Source of the DNA: Halolactibacillus miurensis
GTDB lineage: Bacteria; Bacillota; Bacilli; Bacillales; Amphibacillaceae
Assembly: GCF_900116255.1 (NCBI RefSeq)
Contig: NZ_FPAI01000004.1
Coordinates: forward strand, 62,001 to 126,000
Direction: 5' to 3'
Length of the DNA: 64,000 bases
The translations under genes were made by a program, and so were the position numbers. Position 1 is the stretch's first letter, and every line of letters starts with the position of its first letter. Below, piece by piece: positions 8,431 through 17,929 of the stretch. The notes under the pieces were generated by a model, which did not search any database, was not told the origin of the DNA, and saw only the letters and a program-made list of their open reading frames with translations.

Positions 8431-10509
8431 ATGGCAGATTATTTAGTAATAGTAGAGTCGCCGGCGAAGGCGAAAACAATTGAACGATATTTAGGTCGTA
8501 AATACAAAGTAAAAGCCTCAATGGGACACGTGATTGACTTACCAAAGTCTCAAATGGGTGTTGATTATGACAACGATTATAAACCAAAATATATTACCAT
8601 CCGAGGCAAAGGACCGGTATTAAAAGAATTGAAAACAGCCGCAAAAAAAGCAAAAAAAGTTTACCTCGCAGCTGACCCCGACCGCGAAGGGGAAGCGATT
8701 GCTTGGCATTTAGCCCATGCCTTAAATATTGATGAAGATTCAGAGTGTCGCGTCGTCTTTAATGAGATTACAAAAGATGCGATCAAAGAATCATTTAAGC
8801 AACCGCGCTCGATTAATATGAATCTAGTAGATGCCCAGCAAGGACGTCGTATTCTTGACCGTCTGGTCGGCTATAATATTAGTCCATTACTATGGAAGAA
8901 AGTTAAAAAAGGCTTAAGTGCGGGTCGTGTTCAATCGGTCGCTGTTAAAATGATTATTGACCGTGAGAATGAGATTAAAAACTTTGAACCGGAAGAATAT
9001 TGGTCGATTGATGCGAAGTTTAAAAAGGATGACGAACTATTTGATGGCCAATTTTATCGAGTGGATAATAAAAAAGTAGCGTTATCAACAAAAGATGATG
9101 TCGATCAAATTTTAGAGAAAATACCATCAAAAGATTTTGACATTGAGTCAGTGAAAAAACGTGAACGTAAGCGGAACCCGTCACTACCGTTCACGACGTC
9201 TTCGTTACAACAAGAAGCGGCGCGTAAATTAAACTTCCGAGCGCGTAAAACGATGATGCTAGCCCAACAGCTTTACGAAGGTATTGATTTAGGTAAAAAA
9301 GATGGTGGGATTACAGGTTTAATTACGTACATGCGTACAGATTCAACCCGACTGTCTGAAACAGCTCGTAATGAGGGACAGCAATATATTAAAGAGCAGT
9401 ACGGTGAAAAATTCTTAGGTGCTGATCGAAAATCTAAAAGTAAACAAAAAACCCAAGATGCTCACGAAGCGGTTCGTCCGACAAGTGCTTTCCGGACGCC
9501 GGCCTCGTTAAAATCTGTGCTCTCTCGTGATCAATATCGCTTATATAAGCTTATATGGGAACGATTTACGGCGAGTCTTATGGCGCCAGCTATAATGGAT
9601 ACTGTTACGGTGACATTAAATCAAAACGGTGTGCAATTTAGAGCAAATGGCTCTCAAATTAAATTTAAAGGGTTTATGGAAGTATATGTAGAAGGTAATG
9701 ACGACAATCAAAAAGATGAAGATCGCTTATTGCCAGAACTTGAAGAGGGGATGACCGTTAAAGCTGATAAAATCATCCCGAATCAACACTTCACGCAACC
9801 ACCACCGCGGTATACAGAAGCGCGTTTAGTGAAAACGATGGAGGAAAAAGGTATTGGCCGACCGTCAACCTATGCCCCGACGTTAGATACGATTCAAAAA
9901 CGAGGGTATGTGAGTCTTGATAATAAACGCTTTGTCCCAACGGAACTTGGTGGCATAGTGATGGATCTTATTGTTGAGTTTTTCCCTGAAGTCATTGATA
10001 TTGATTTTACGGCTCAAATGGAACATGACCTTGACCGAATTGAAGACGGCGATATTAAATGGGTCAATCTCATTGATGATTTCTATCAAGGTTTTGAGAA
10101 ACGCTTAACGAAAGCGGAAGCTGAGATGGAGAAAATCGAAATAAAAGATGAACCAGCTGGTGAAACGTGTGAAAAATGCGGATCGGAAATGGTGTACAAA
10201 ATGGGTCGTTATGGTAAATTCATGGCTTGTTCAAACTTCCCTGAATGTCGTAACACGAAACCAATTTTAAAAGAGATTGGCGTCGCATGTCCGAAATGTA
10301 AGAAAGGTCAAATAGTCGAACGGAAGTCTAAGAAGAAGCGAACATTTTACGGATGTGATCAATATCCTGAGTGTGACTTCTTATCATGGGATAAGCCGAT
10401 TGAACGGCCATGTCCAAAATGTAGTGAGATGTTAGTTGAAAAGAAAGTGAAAAAAGGCACGCAAATACAATGTTCAAGTTGTGATTATAAAGAAGAACAA
10501 CAATCTTAA
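8431..10509 (+). CDS. topA: DNA topoisomerase I
   Basis: A 692-residue type IA topoisomerase that relaxes negative supercoils. The TOPRIM domain has Glu9 in VIVESPAK and the acidic triad DPDRE from Asp82. The active-site Tyr300 is in [11 protein letters not shown], and [12 protein letters not shown], typical of type IA enzymes, follows. The C-terminus has three four-Cys zinc ribbons, starting [16 protein letters not shown] and [11 protein letters not shown] 8431 follows GGAGGGGAAGAA. Its own promoter and terminator make it a monocistronic unit. In B. subtilis trmFO would follow; here it does not. Confidence 0.98.
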   Translation: MADYLVIVESPAKAKTIERYLGRKYKVKASMGHVIDLPKSQMGVDYDNDYKPKYITIRGKGPVLKELKTAAKKAKKVYLAADPDREGEAIAWHLAHALNIDEDSECRVVFNEITKDAIKESFKQPRSINMNLVDAQQGRRILDRLVGYNISPLLWKKVKKGLSAGRVQSVAVKMIIDRENEIKNFEPEEYWSIDAKFKKDDELFDGQFYRVDNKKVALSTKDDVDQILEKIPSKDFDIESVKKRERKRNPSLPFTTSSLQQEAARKLNFRARKTMMLAQQLYEGIDLGKKDGGITGLITYMRTDSTRLSETARNEGQQYIKEQYGEKFLGADRKSKSKQKTQDAHEAVRPTSAFRTPASLKSVLSRDQYRLYKLIWERFTASLMAPAIMDTVTVTLNQNGVQFRANGSQIKFKGFMEVYVEGNDDNQKDEDRLLPELEEGMTVKADKIIPNQHFTQPPPRYTEARLVKTMEEKGIGRPSTYAPTLDTIQKRGYVSLDNKRFVPTELGGIVMDLIVEFFPEVIDIDFTAQMEHDLDRIEDGDIKWVNLIDDFYQGFEKRLTKAEAEMEKIEIKDEPAGETCEKCGSEMVYKMGRYGKFMACSNFPECRNTKPILKEIGVACPKCKKGQIVERKSKKKRTFYGCDQYPECDFLSWDKPIERPCPKCSEMLVEKKVKKGTQIQCSSCDYKEEQQS

Positions 10510-10518
10510 ACGGTACTA

Positions 10519-10546
10519 GGGTACGCCTTCGGGCGTACTCTTTTTT
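10519..10546 (+). terminator. Intrinsic terminator after topA
   Basis: GGGTACGCC (10519-10527) pairs with GGCGTACTC around a TTCG tetraloop closed by C-G, followed by TTTTTT. This is a textbook terminator. Confidence 0.9.
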
Positions 10547-10627
10547 GATTGTATCTGAAATCTAAACAGCAAACGGTCGTCAGTAAAGTCACAATCGTTT
10601 TAATTGATGCATTTGTGAGAAAATTCA

Positions 10628-10656
10628 TTGACAATTATTTTAAACAACTATATAAT
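10628..10656 (+). promoter_or_regulatory. Consensus sigma-A promoter for xerC-hslV-hslU-codY
   Basis: TTGACA (10628-10633), a 17-bp AT-rich spacer and TATAAT (10651-10656): a perfect match to the consensus and the strongest-looking promoter in the window. It lies 175 bp upstream of the xerC start. Confidence 0.8.
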
Positions 10657-10830
10657 TATCCGTTGGTAAGTAAATATACTTGACATAATGTCGCGGATCC
10701 AACAGTGAACGCGAAGTAACGACAAAATGTTAGACGATTCAGATTGTTAGAGCAATTCGGTAAATTAGTTGCTAAATGATGAAGAATATGGTACGTTTGA
10801 TTTAATCGGTTGACTAGGAGGATATTTTTA
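10657..10830 (+). other. Long 5' leader of the xerC-codY operon
   Basis: About 165 nt separate the expected transcription start from xerC. No open reading frame of useful size is present. TGTCG near 10688 can pair with CGACA near 10725, and an alternative CGCG/CGCG pairing overlaps it, so mutually exclusive folds are possible. No T-box, terminator hairpin or known riboswitch core is recognised. This spacer occupies the place where trmFO lies in B. subtilis. Confidence 0.4.
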
Positions 10831-11736
10831 ATGCAAGCATTTTCAATGTATAAAAATCAGTTTAAAATGTATTTGCAAATCGAAAAAAATGCCTCTTATT
10901 ATACGATAAAGGAATACTTACATGATATTGATCAATTTTTCTTGTTTATGCAGAAGGAACAAATCAATGAAATGAATGAAGTAGATGACGCATGTGTACG
11001 TCTTTTTTTAATGGATTTATACGAACAATCGCTTTCTCGTCGAAGTGTATCAAGAAAGTTATCGACGTTAAGAACTTTTTTTAAATTCATGGAGAGAGAA
11101 CATTATGTATCAGATAATCCTTTTATGGGCACCCGATTACCGAAACAAGATAAAAAATTACCTGAATTTTTATATCAAGAAGAGCTTTCAAAGTTATTCG
11201 AAGTAAGTGACTTAACCGATCCATTAGGTCAAAGAGATCAAGCTCTGTTAGAGTTGTTATACGCGACAGGTATGCGTGTAAGTGAATGCCAAGGCTTGAT
11301 GTTAAAAGATGTTGATTGCTCACTTAATATCGTCAAAGTCTTAGGAAAGGGCAACAAAGAGCGATACATTCCTATCGGTTCCTATGCTGAAGTTGCGCTT
11401 ACTCGGTATATTAATGATGGTAGACAGACATTACAACAAAATAATGAGACAGAAGCACTTTTTTTAAATGCGAGGGGAAAATCGCTGACCACTAGAGGGA
11501 TGCGATTGATATTAAATAAATTAACAGAAAAAGCCGCGTTGACGGTTCACGTACACCCCCATATGATCAGACATTCGTTTGCGACACATTTATTGAATGA
11601 AGGCGCAGACTTACGGAGTGTACAGGAATTATTAGGACATGCGCATCTTTCTTCTACACAGCTTTACACACATGTAACGAAAGATCGATTAAAAGATGTC
11701 TATGATCATAGTCATCCGCGGGCAAAGAAGAAGTAA
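10831..11736 (+). CDS. xerC: Tyrosine recombinase XerC (CodV)
   Basis: A 301-residue tyrosine recombinase that resolves chromosome dimers at dif with XerD. The N-terminal SAM-like DNA-binding domain (about 1-95) is followed by the catalytic domain with Arg149 in ATGMRVSE, His244 and Arg247 in HMIRHSFATH, His270 in LGHAHLSS and the nucleophile Tyr279 in QLYTHV. The set is complete. The start is ATG 10831 after AGGAGG; the TTG at 10810 lies upstream of that site. It begins the xerC-hslV-hslU-codY operon, as in B. subtilis, with a 13-bp gap to hslV. Confidence 0.96.
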   Translation: MQAFSMYKNQFKMYLQIEKNASYYTIKEYLHDIDQFFLFMQKEQINEMNEVDDACVRLFLMDLYEQSLSRRSVSRKLSTLRTFFKFMEREHYVSDNPFMGTRLPKQDKKLPEFLYQEELSKLFEVSDLTDPLGQRDQALLELLYATGMRVSECQGLMLKDVDCSLNIVKVLGKGNKERYIPIGSYAEVALTRYINDGRQTLQQNNETEALFLNARGKSLTTRGMRLILNKLTEKAALTVHVHPHMIRHSFATHLLNEGADLRSVQELLGHAHLSSTQLYTHVTKDRLKDVYDHSHPRAKKK

Positions 11737-11749
11737 ATGAGGTGAAAGA

Positions 11750-12295
11750 ATGCCAGAACAATTTCATGCGACGACTATTTTTGCTGTGCGCCATGAAGGC
11801 AAATGTGCGATGAGTGGTGATGGACAGGTGACAATGGGAAATGCTGTTGTCATGAAACATAAAGCAAAGAAAGTGAGACGTTTATTTGGAGGGAAAGTAC
11901 TTGCAGGTTTTGCAGGTTCTGTCGCCGATGCGTTTACATTATTTGAGAAGTTTGAAGTCTATTTAGAAAAATTCGATGGTAATTTAACCCGTGCCTCGGT
12001 TGAATTGGCGAAAGAGTGGCGCAGTGATAAAGCGCTTAGACAATTAGAGGCGATGTTGATTGTTATGAACAAAGACACCATGCTACTCGTTTCAGGTACA
12101 GGGGAAGTGATTGAACCAGATGATGACATACTAGCCATTGGATCTGGTGGCAATTATGCTCTTGCAAGCGGACGTAGTTTGAAGCGATATGCTAAAGATT
12201 TAACCGCAAGAGAAATCGCTCAACATGCTTTAACGATCGCTGGAGAGATTTGTGTTTATACAAACGATCAAATAGTCATTGAAGAATTAGTGTAG
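11750..12295 (+). CDS. hslV: ATP-dependent protease subunit HslV (ClpQ/CodW)
   Basis: A 181-residue proteasome-like peptidase that pairs with HslU. The segments [25 protein letters not shown], split here as ATTIFAVRH and [10 protein letters not shown], and [19 protein letters not shown] are diagnostic. The N-terminus is [10 protein letters not shown]. subtilis ClpQ is reported to use an N-terminal Ser; here residue 2 is Pro, so the Thr of the ATT motif (Thr8 or Thr9) after removal of a short propeptide is the likely nucleophile. That step is inference. The start follows GAGGTGAAAGA and the gene is 15 bp from hslU. Confidence 0.95.
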   Translation: MPEQFHATTIFAVRHEGKCAMSGDGQVTMGNAVVMKHKAKKVRRLFGGKVLAGFAGSVADAFTLFEKFEVYLEKFDGNLTRASVELAKEWRSDKALRQLEAMLIVMNKDTMLLVSGTGEVIEPDDDILAIGSGGNYALASGRSLKRYAKDLTAREIAQHALTIAGEICVYTNDQIVIEELV

Positions 12296-12310
12296 TAAAG
12301 AGGTGACAAA

Positions 12311-13687
12311 ATGAAAAAAGAATACACACCAAAAGAGATTGTGAAAGAACTTGATCATTATATTATTGGTCAACGTCAAGCGAAACGTTCTGTTGCGATT
12401 GCACTTAGAAATCGCTATCGACGCATGCAACTAGCGGATGACTTAATCGATGAAGTGGTACCTAAAAACATTTTAATGATTGGGCCAACGGGTGTAGGTA
12501 AAACAGAAATCGCCAGACGTTTAGCAAAACTTGTAGGGGCACCCTTTATCAAAGTGGAAGCAACAAAATTTACTGAGGTAGGTTATGTCGGGCGTGATGT
12601 TGAATCAATGATTCGTGATTTGGTTGAGTCAGCTATTCGATTAGAGAAAGAAGAGCGGACATTGCTCGTACAAGACGAAGCAGAAGCGCTTGCTAATGAG
12701 CGGTTATTAGATTATTTAGCCCCAAGTGGTAAAAGAGGACAGAACGCAATTAAAAATCCATTTGAAATGTTCTTTAATCAACCTTCCAATCCGGAAGAAG
12801 ACGATGAACCAACAGAAGATAAAAAGCAAAAACATGATCAGATGAAACGACAATTAGCTTTAGGTGAATTAGAAGATCATCTGATTACTATTGAAGTGGA
12901 AGAACAACTGCCGGGTATGTTTGATACTGGGAATAATCAAGGAATAGAACAGATGCAAGATATGTTATCAAACATGATGCCGAAAAAAATGAAAAAACGC
13001 AAATTATCCGTAAAAGAAGCGCGAGAAGTGTTAAAGCAAGAAGAAGCACTAAAGCTTATTGATTTGGATGACGTTTACCAAACGGCGTGTGATCGTGTAG
13101 AGAATACGGGTATTGTGTTTATTGATGAAATTGACAAAGTGGCGGGTCAATCTTCACGTGATGCGAACGTTTCGCGTGAAGGAGTACAACGGGATATCTT
13201 ACCGATCATTGAAGGATCTACTGTCATCACAAAGTATGGCCCGGTAAAGACAGATCATATTTTATTTATTGCAGCGGGTGCCTTCCATATGTCAAAACCA
13301 TCAGATCTAATCCCTGAGTTACAAGGCCGATTCCCTGTTCGAGTAGAACTTGAAAAACTGACGGTGGATGACTTCGTTAAAATTTTAACAGAACCTTCAA
13401 ATGCGTTGCTTAAACAATACCAAGCGTTATTAAAAACGGAAGAAGTAACGGTGACGTTTTCTGATGAGGCAATTAGACGCATCGCTGAAGTTGCTTTTCA
13501 TGTGAATCAAGAAACCGATAATATCGGCGCGCGACGTCTGCATACGATATTAGAAAGACTACTAGAAGATTTATCATTTGAAGCAGATGCGATGGCTATG
13601 GTCGAGATTGAAATTACACCACAATATGTCGATGATAAGTTAGAAAAAATAGCAAAAGACAAAGATTTAAGCCAATATATTTTATAA
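12311..13687 (+). CDS. hslU: HslU (ClpY) ATPase subunit of the HslVU protease
   Basis: A 458-residue AAA+ unfoldase. The N-terminal [18 protein letters not shown], Walker [10 protein letters not shown] from Gly58, the [14 protein letters not shown] pore-region motif, Walker B VFIDEID at about 269-275 and the sensor region [15 protein letters not shown] are in order. The inserted I domain between Walker A and B (about residues 115-245) is acidic and Met/Lys-rich, as usual. ATG 12311 follows GAGGTGAC. It forms the HslVU complex with the preceding gene. Confidence 0.97.
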   Translation: MKKEYTPKEIVKELDHYIIGQRQAKRSVAIALRNRYRRMQLADDLIDEVVPKNILMIGPTGVGKTEIARRLAKLVGAPFIKVEATKFTEVGYVGRDVESMIRDLVESAIRLEKEERTLLVQDEAEALANERLLDYLAPSGKRGQNAIKNPFEMFFNQPSNPEEDDEPTEDKKQKHDQMKRQLALGELEDHLITIEVEEQLPGMFDTGNNQGIEQMQDMLSNMMPKKMKKRKLSVKEAREVLKQEEALKLIDLDDVYQTACDRVENTGIVFIDEIDKVAGQSSRDANVSREGVQRDILPIIEGSTVITKYGPVKTDHILFIAAGAFHMSKPSDLIPELQGRFPVRVELEKLTVDDFVKILTEPSNALLKQYQALLKTEEVTVTFSDEAIRRIAEVAFHVNQETDNIGARRLHTILERLLEDLSFEADAMAMVEIEITPQYVDDKLEKIAKDKDLSQYIL

Positions 13688-13702
13688 TAATGGAGGATAA
13701 CT

Positions 13703-14488
13703 ATGGAATTATTACTACGCGCAAGAAAAATTAATTCAATATTACAAGGGACAACGGGAAAGTCGGTTAACTTTAATGATGTAGCATCGACACTTCAAGA
13801 TATTATGAGTGCGAATATCTTCGTCGTCAGTCGTAAAGGGAAGTTGCTTGGCTTCTCAATTAATCAACAAATTGAAAATCCGCGAATGAAAGCTATGTTA
13901 GAAGAACGTCAATTCCCGTTAGAATATACGGAAAGTTTATTTAATATTAAAGAGACCACATCAAATATGGATATAAATAGCCCATATACAGCTTTCCCTG
14001 TGGAAAATAAAGATTTATTTAAAGATGGCTTAACGACGATTGTACCGATTATTGGTGGCGGGGACCGATTAGGAACATTGATTCTAAGCCGCTTAAATAC
14101 TGATTTTAATAATGATGATTTACTTTTAGCTGAATACGGTGCAACCGTTGTTGGTATGGAAATCTTGCATGAAAAGTCAGAAGAAATCGAACAAGAAGCA
14201 CGGTCAAAAGCTGTTGTTCAAATGGCCATTAGCTCATTGTCTTATAGTGAGTTAGAAGCGATTGAACATATCTTTGCTGAACTTGATGGTAAAGAAGGTC
14301 TTTTAGTTGCAAGTAAAATAGCTGATCGTGTGGGTATTACCCGTTCAGTGATTGTGAATGCTTTGCGTAAATTAGAATCAGCAGGTGTGATTGAATCACG
14401 CTCTCTTGGTATGAAAGGGACTTACATTAAAGTCTTAAATGACAAGTTCCTTGTTGAACTGCAAAAATTAAAATCGTCTCAAAATTAA
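13703..14488 (+). CDS. codY: GTP- and branched-chain-amino-acid-sensing repressor CodY
   Basis: A 261-residue CodY. The N-terminal GAF domain (about 1-155) starts [15 protein letters not shown] and binds Ile, Leu and Val. The C-terminal winged helix (about 200-246) contains [26 protein letters not shown]. CodY represses stationary-phase genes, including motility genes in B. subtilis. It lies last in the xerC operon, just upstream of fla/che, as in B. subtilis. I searched the flgB upstream region for a CodY box and found none convincing. Confidence 0.97.
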   Translation: MELLLRARKINSILQGTTGKSVNFNDVASTLQDIMSANIFVVSRKGKLLGFSINQQIENPRMKAMLEERQFPLEYTESLFNIKETTSNMDINSPYTAFPVENKDLFKDGLTTIVPIIGGGDRLGTLILSRLNTDFNNDDLLLAEYGATVVGMEILHEKSEEIEQEARSKAVVQMAISSLSYSELEAIEHIFAELDGKEGLLVASKIADRVGITRSVIVNALRKLESAGVIESRSLGMKGTYIKVLNDKFLVELQKLKSSQN

Positions 14489-14509
14489 AGTGATTAAAAG
14501 TATGTCATT

Positions 14510-14549
14510 AAAAGTCAACATCGATCTCACGTATCGATGTTGACTTTTT
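14510..14549 (+). terminator. Intrinsic terminator after codY
   Basis: A 16-bp perfect stem (AAAAGTCAACATCGAT at 14510-14525 with its complement at 14533-14548) around a 7-nt loop, ending in TTTTT. It separates codY from the flagellar operon. Confidence 0.9.
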
Positions 14550-15103
14550 AGTTTGAGGTATTTTATTGGTAGCATAAACGTCGAACTGTCGCCGTCTTAT
14601 ACTCAACTTAATAAAATTTCAGTCTAAAGATATAGGAGATTAAACTCATTCACTCATCCAGCCGTAACAAATATAAGAATGGGAGGAACAAATAGTAAAT
14701 TACAAATCCTGATATTGACTATTTTTCTTAGGATTTAGCCTTTTGAAGAAAAATAATGCTAATGAGAAATAAAAATGATATAATATACCCATGTGTTAAG
14801 ACGGTGTAAATCGCGTTGCTATAATAAGGAATTTCATGCTAATGTTTAGGTGGAATAATACTAAAAAATACTAAAACAAATCCATAAAAAGTAAGATTAA
14901 AACGTGATGAAATTCAGATTAAAAACACATGAGAAAAAAATAAAAACGCAATGGTTATATGGACTTAAATACATTTTTTTAGATAGGTAAAAATGCGTTC
15001 TATGCCCTTGTTCTGGAATCGCTATCAAACATAGACAATCCCAATCTTTTCATCTACAATGACAAGAGATTACTATCTATGTAACTATAAGGAGAGAATT
15101 AGA
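14550..15103 (+). other. AT-rich spacer and probable leader upstream of the fla/che operon
   Basis: About 550 bp without a gene of 60 codons or more. It holds the extended -10 at 14776-14784, a tandem AATACTAAA repeat near 14859-14877, and the flgB Shine-Dalgarno. I looked for a sigma-D promoter (TAAA, spacer, GCCGATAT) and a CodY box and saw neither. A degenerated gene remnant cannot be excluded. Confidence 0.5.
14776..14784 (+). promoter_or_regulatory. Predicted extended -10 sigma-A promoter for fla/che
   Basis: TG-A-TATAAT: TG at 14776-14777 and a perfect TATAAT at 14779-14784. The -35 position is poor, as tolerated in extended -10 promoters. It would produce a leader of about 310 nt before flgB. 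Confidence 0.5.
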
Positions 15104-15496
15104 ATGACGTTTTTTAGTCGAACTTTTGATTCGCTGCAACACGGTTTAGATTATGCCGCGCTCAATAACAAAACAATTGCTAATAATATCGCAAATGTAG
15201 ATACGGCGAATTACAAAGCAAGAGAAGTAGCATTTAAATCAATATTAAACAATGAATTAACAGCTAACATGCAAACAAAAAGAACACATGACAAACATTT
15301 CAACTTTAATGAAGTAAACAGTCAATTTAATGTGACAACGAACAACAGCACATCGTATAACCATAATGGGAATAATGTCGATGTCGATAAGGAAATGTCG
15401 AATTTGGCTACAAATCAGATTTATTACAATGCCTTGATTGATCGAATGAATGGACAATTTAATAGCTTACAGTCGGTTATTAGAGGAGGAAGTTAA
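15104..15496 (+). CDS. flgB: Flagellar basal-body rod protein FlgB
   Basis: A 130-residue proximal rod protein. The N-terminal rod motif NNKTIANNIANVDTANYKARE and the C-terminal helix beginning DVDKEMSNLATNQIYYNALIDR are present. It is exported by the flagellar type III system. The start at 15104 follows AAGGAGAG; an in-frame start at 15059 would add 15 residues and crosses the Shine-Dalgarno. It is the first gene of the fla/che operon, with 2 bp to flgC. Confidence 0.95.
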   Translation: MTFFSRTFDSLQHGLDYAALNNKTIANNIANVDTANYKAREVAFKSILNNELTANMQTKRTHDKHFNFNEVNSQFNVTTNNSTSYNHNGNNVDVDKEMSNLATNQIYYNALIDRMNGQFNSLQSVIRGGS

Positions 15497-15498
15497 GG

Positions 15499-15954
15499 AT
15501 GTCAGTATTTAATGGTATGAATATAAGTAGTTCAGCACTTACCGCCCAGAGACTAAGAATGGACACCGTTTCTGCAAATATTGCTAATGCTGACTCAACG
15601 AGGGCGAGAATGAATGAAGACGGAGAGTTTGAACCATATCGCCGTAAAATCGTGAACTTTCAGACAGACTCACCAAGTTTTAGGGATCAATTTTCCCGGA
15701 TAAAAAGTGATGAGAATAAGAGTGTGAATGGTGTGAAAGTAGCAAGTATCACAGAAGATGATGCCCCGTTTGTTACTGTTTATAATCCAAATCATCCAGA
15801 TGCAGATGAGGCTGGTTATGTACAAATGCCCAATGTCGATCCACTACAAGAAATGGTAGACTTAATGAGTGCCACGCGCTCTTATGAAGCAAACGTGACG
15901 GCGCTTAACGCGACAAAAGGCATGTTAATGAAAGCATTAGAAATTGGTAAGTAA
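15499..15954 (+). CDS. flgC: Flagellar basal-body rod protein FlgC
   Basis: A 151-residue rod protein with the N-terminal motif LRMDTVSANIANADSTR and the C-terminal NVDPLQEMVDLMSATRSYEANVTALNATK. These two coiled-coil ends frame a short variable domain. Length is normal. GGAGGAAG at 15484-15491 is the ribosome site and overlaps the flgB stop. FlgC stacks with FlgB to form the proximal rod. Confidence 0.96.
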   Translation: MSVFNGMNISSSALTAQRLRMDTVSANIANADSTRARMNEDGEFEPYRRKIVNFQTDSPSFRDQFSRIKSDENKSVNGVKVASITEDDAPFVTVYNPNHPDADEAGYVQMPNVDPLQEMVDLMSATRSYEANVTALNATKGMLMKALEIGK

Positions 15955-15969
15955 TTAAGGAGGTAAACT

Positions 15970-16272
15970 ATGACGATTCAAACAAATTTCATCCAACCTA
16001 TGACTCCTCCAACAATGAAAACGGACATGACAACTGAACCGAAGGCCAACAGTGCCTCATTTAAAAATGTGCTGACAGATGCTTTAAATGATGTGAATCA
16101 GTTACAACTAGATTCACAGGCTAAGACAGAACAACTCGTGAACGGACAAATTGATGACCTTCATGATGTGATGATTACAGCTCAAAAAGCTTCAGTCGGG
16201 CTGAATTTAGCTGTTGAAGTTCAGAGTAAAGTTATTACCGCTTATAATGAAATGATGCGAATGCAACTTTAA
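15970..16272 (+). CDS. fliE: Flagellar hook-basal body protein FliE
   Basis: A 100-residue protein with the FliE C-terminal region LHDVMITAQKASVGLNLAVEVQSK and AYNEMMRMQL. FliE links the MS-ring to the rod and is among the first export substrates. AAGGAGG precedes the ATG at 15970. It sits in the invariant order flgB-flgC-fliE-fliF. Confidence 0.95.
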   Translation: MTIQTNFIQPMTPPTMKTDMTTEPKANSASFKNVLTDALNDVNQLQLDSQAKTEQLVNGQIDDLHDVMITAQKASVGLNLAVEVQSKVITAYNEMMRMQL

Positions 16273-16307
16273 TTTATAAGTGATTTTTATTGGTATGGAG
16301 GCGCAGA

Positions 16308-17918
16308 ATGAAAGAGAAATTACAACAACTTAAAGAAACAATTGAAAACTTCTGGCGTCAACGTTCAACTAAACAAAAGGGATTGATGATTTCATCAGTT
16401 ATCTTGTTTTTGATTATCGTTATTGGCGGAACCATCTTCTTTTCACGTACCCCAATGGTTCAGCTGTATTCAGACTTATCGCAAGAAGAGGCAGGACAAG
16501 TGAAAGTCGAACTCGATACACGCGGGATTGAACATGAAGTGCGTCATGGTGGAACCACGATTTATGTCCCAGAAGGACAAGCGGAAGGTTTGCTCGTCGA
16601 ACTCGCAGCCCAAGGTATTCCGGACTCTGGTCAAATTGACTATGGGTTCTTTAGTGCGAACACGTCATGGGGTGTGACAGATAATGAGTTCGATATGATT
16701 AAACTCGATGCGATGCAATCTGAGTTAGGGAATTTATTGTCAGGGTTTTCAGGCATTGACCAAGCAAATGTGATGATTAACCTTCCGGAAGAATCCGTCT
16801 TTATTACGGAACAGACAGACTCAACATCCGTTGCTATTAATTTGAGCCTTGAGCCGGGGCATCAATTTAATAACGAACAAGTAAGGGCGCTTTATCATCT
16901 CGTTGAAAAAGCTGTTCCGAAACTTACTACTGATAATATCGTCATAATGGATCAATACTTTAATTATTATAACTTAGATAATGATAATATTAATTCTACG
17001 TCAGATGTGTTTGCGCAACAACAATCGATCAAAAAAGAAATTGAGCGTGACTTGCAACAGCGCGTGCAACAAATGTTATCCGTCATGATTGGACCAGAAA
17101 AAGTCATCGCAACGGTGACGGCTGACTTAGATTTCACGCAAGAAAATCGGGTTGAACAGCTCGTTGAACCCGTTGACGAAGAAGCAATGGAAGGTATTCC
17201 GGTTAGCTTAGAGACGATTCGTGAATCGTATGAAGGCGAAGGTGCGCTTGACGAGGCAGCTGCTGGTACAGGTGAAGAGGATGTAACTGAATATCCTGTT
17301 GGTGATGGAAGTGGTGTTGGTGAATATGAGCTAGAGCAAGATACCATCAATTATGAATTCAATCGTATTCAACGCGAAATTAGCGAAAGTCCTTATCGTT
17401 TGAGAGATTTAGGTATTCAAGTCGCTGTTGATAATACAAAAGCAACGACGGATGAAGAAGGAAATTTTGAACTGTTAACTGTAGAGGAACAACAACAGGT
17501 ACAAGCAAGCGTTCAATCCATCCTCGATTCAATTATTACGACATCTATTGATGGTAATATCACGGATATAAACCCTGCAGAAAAAACATCCATCGTTTTC
17601 CAAACGTTTAACGGTATTTCAAGAGAGACAAATGAAGGAGGCTTTAACTTGCCTATGTGGGCTTATGTGGCGATTGGTGTCGTATTATTAGCGCTTATAG
17701 GAGTTATTGTCATCTTAATTATAAGAAAGCCTAAACAAACGACCGTTACAGGAGAAGGCATGTACATGTCTGAAGAAACAAGAACGACAGAAATACCGGA
17801 GATTGAAGAGCCAGAAGATACTGAAAGCTCTATTAAACGTAAGCAATTAGAGAAAATGGCGACTGAGAAACCGGATGATTTTGCGAAATTACTCCGCAGC
17901 TGGATTTCTGAGGATTAG
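16308..17918 (+). CDS. fliF: Flagellar MS-ring protein FliF
   Basis: A 536-residue inner-membrane ring protein on which the flagellum assembles. Membrane segments lie at about 25-45 and 450-472. Ring-building motifs between them include LYSDLSQEEAGQV, IPDSGQIDYGFF and a DLDFTQEN segment, followed by an acidic, Gly-rich loop. The C-terminal tail ending LLRSWISED binds FliG. The start at 16308 follows TGGAGGCGCAGA; the TTG at 16290 lies upstream of it and is rejected. Confidence 0.96.
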   Translation: MKEKLQQLKETIENFWRQRSTKQKGLMISSVILFLIIVIGGTIFFSRTPMVQLYSDLSQEEAGQVKVELDTRGIEHEVRHGGTTIYVPEGQAEGLLVELAAQGIPDSGQIDYGFFSANTSWGVTDNEFDMIKLDAMQSELGNLLSGFSGIDQANVMINLPEESVFITEQTDSTSVAINLSLEPGHQFNNEQVRALYHLVEKAVPKLTTDNIVIMDQYFNYYNLDNDNINSTSDVFAQQQSIKKEIERDLQQRVQQMLSVMIGPEKVIATVTADLDFTQENRVEQLVEPVDEEAMEGIPVSLETIRESYEGEGALDEAAAGTGEEDVTEYPVGDGSGVGEYELEQDTINYEFNRIQREISESPYRLRDLGIQVAVDNTKATTDEEGNFELLTVEEQQQVQASVQSILDSIITTSIDGNITDINPAEKTSIVFQTFNGISRETNEGGFNLPMWAYVAIGVVLLALIGVIVILIIRKPKQTTVTGEGMYMSEETRTTEIPEIEEPEDTESSIKRKQLEKMATEKPDDFAKLLRSWISED

Positions 17919-17929
17919 GGGGAGTCTAA

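Noticed and set aside
10657-10830. T-box or known riboswitch in the xerC leader
   Set aside because: No T-box sequence, AGAGA-type loop or terminator hairpin is present, and the downstream genes are not amino-acid related.
14600-14960. CodY-box-like AAATTTCAG and AAATTCAGATT upstream of flgB
   Set aside because: Each has six or more mismatches to the 15-nt CodY consensus, which is common by chance in AT-rich DNA.
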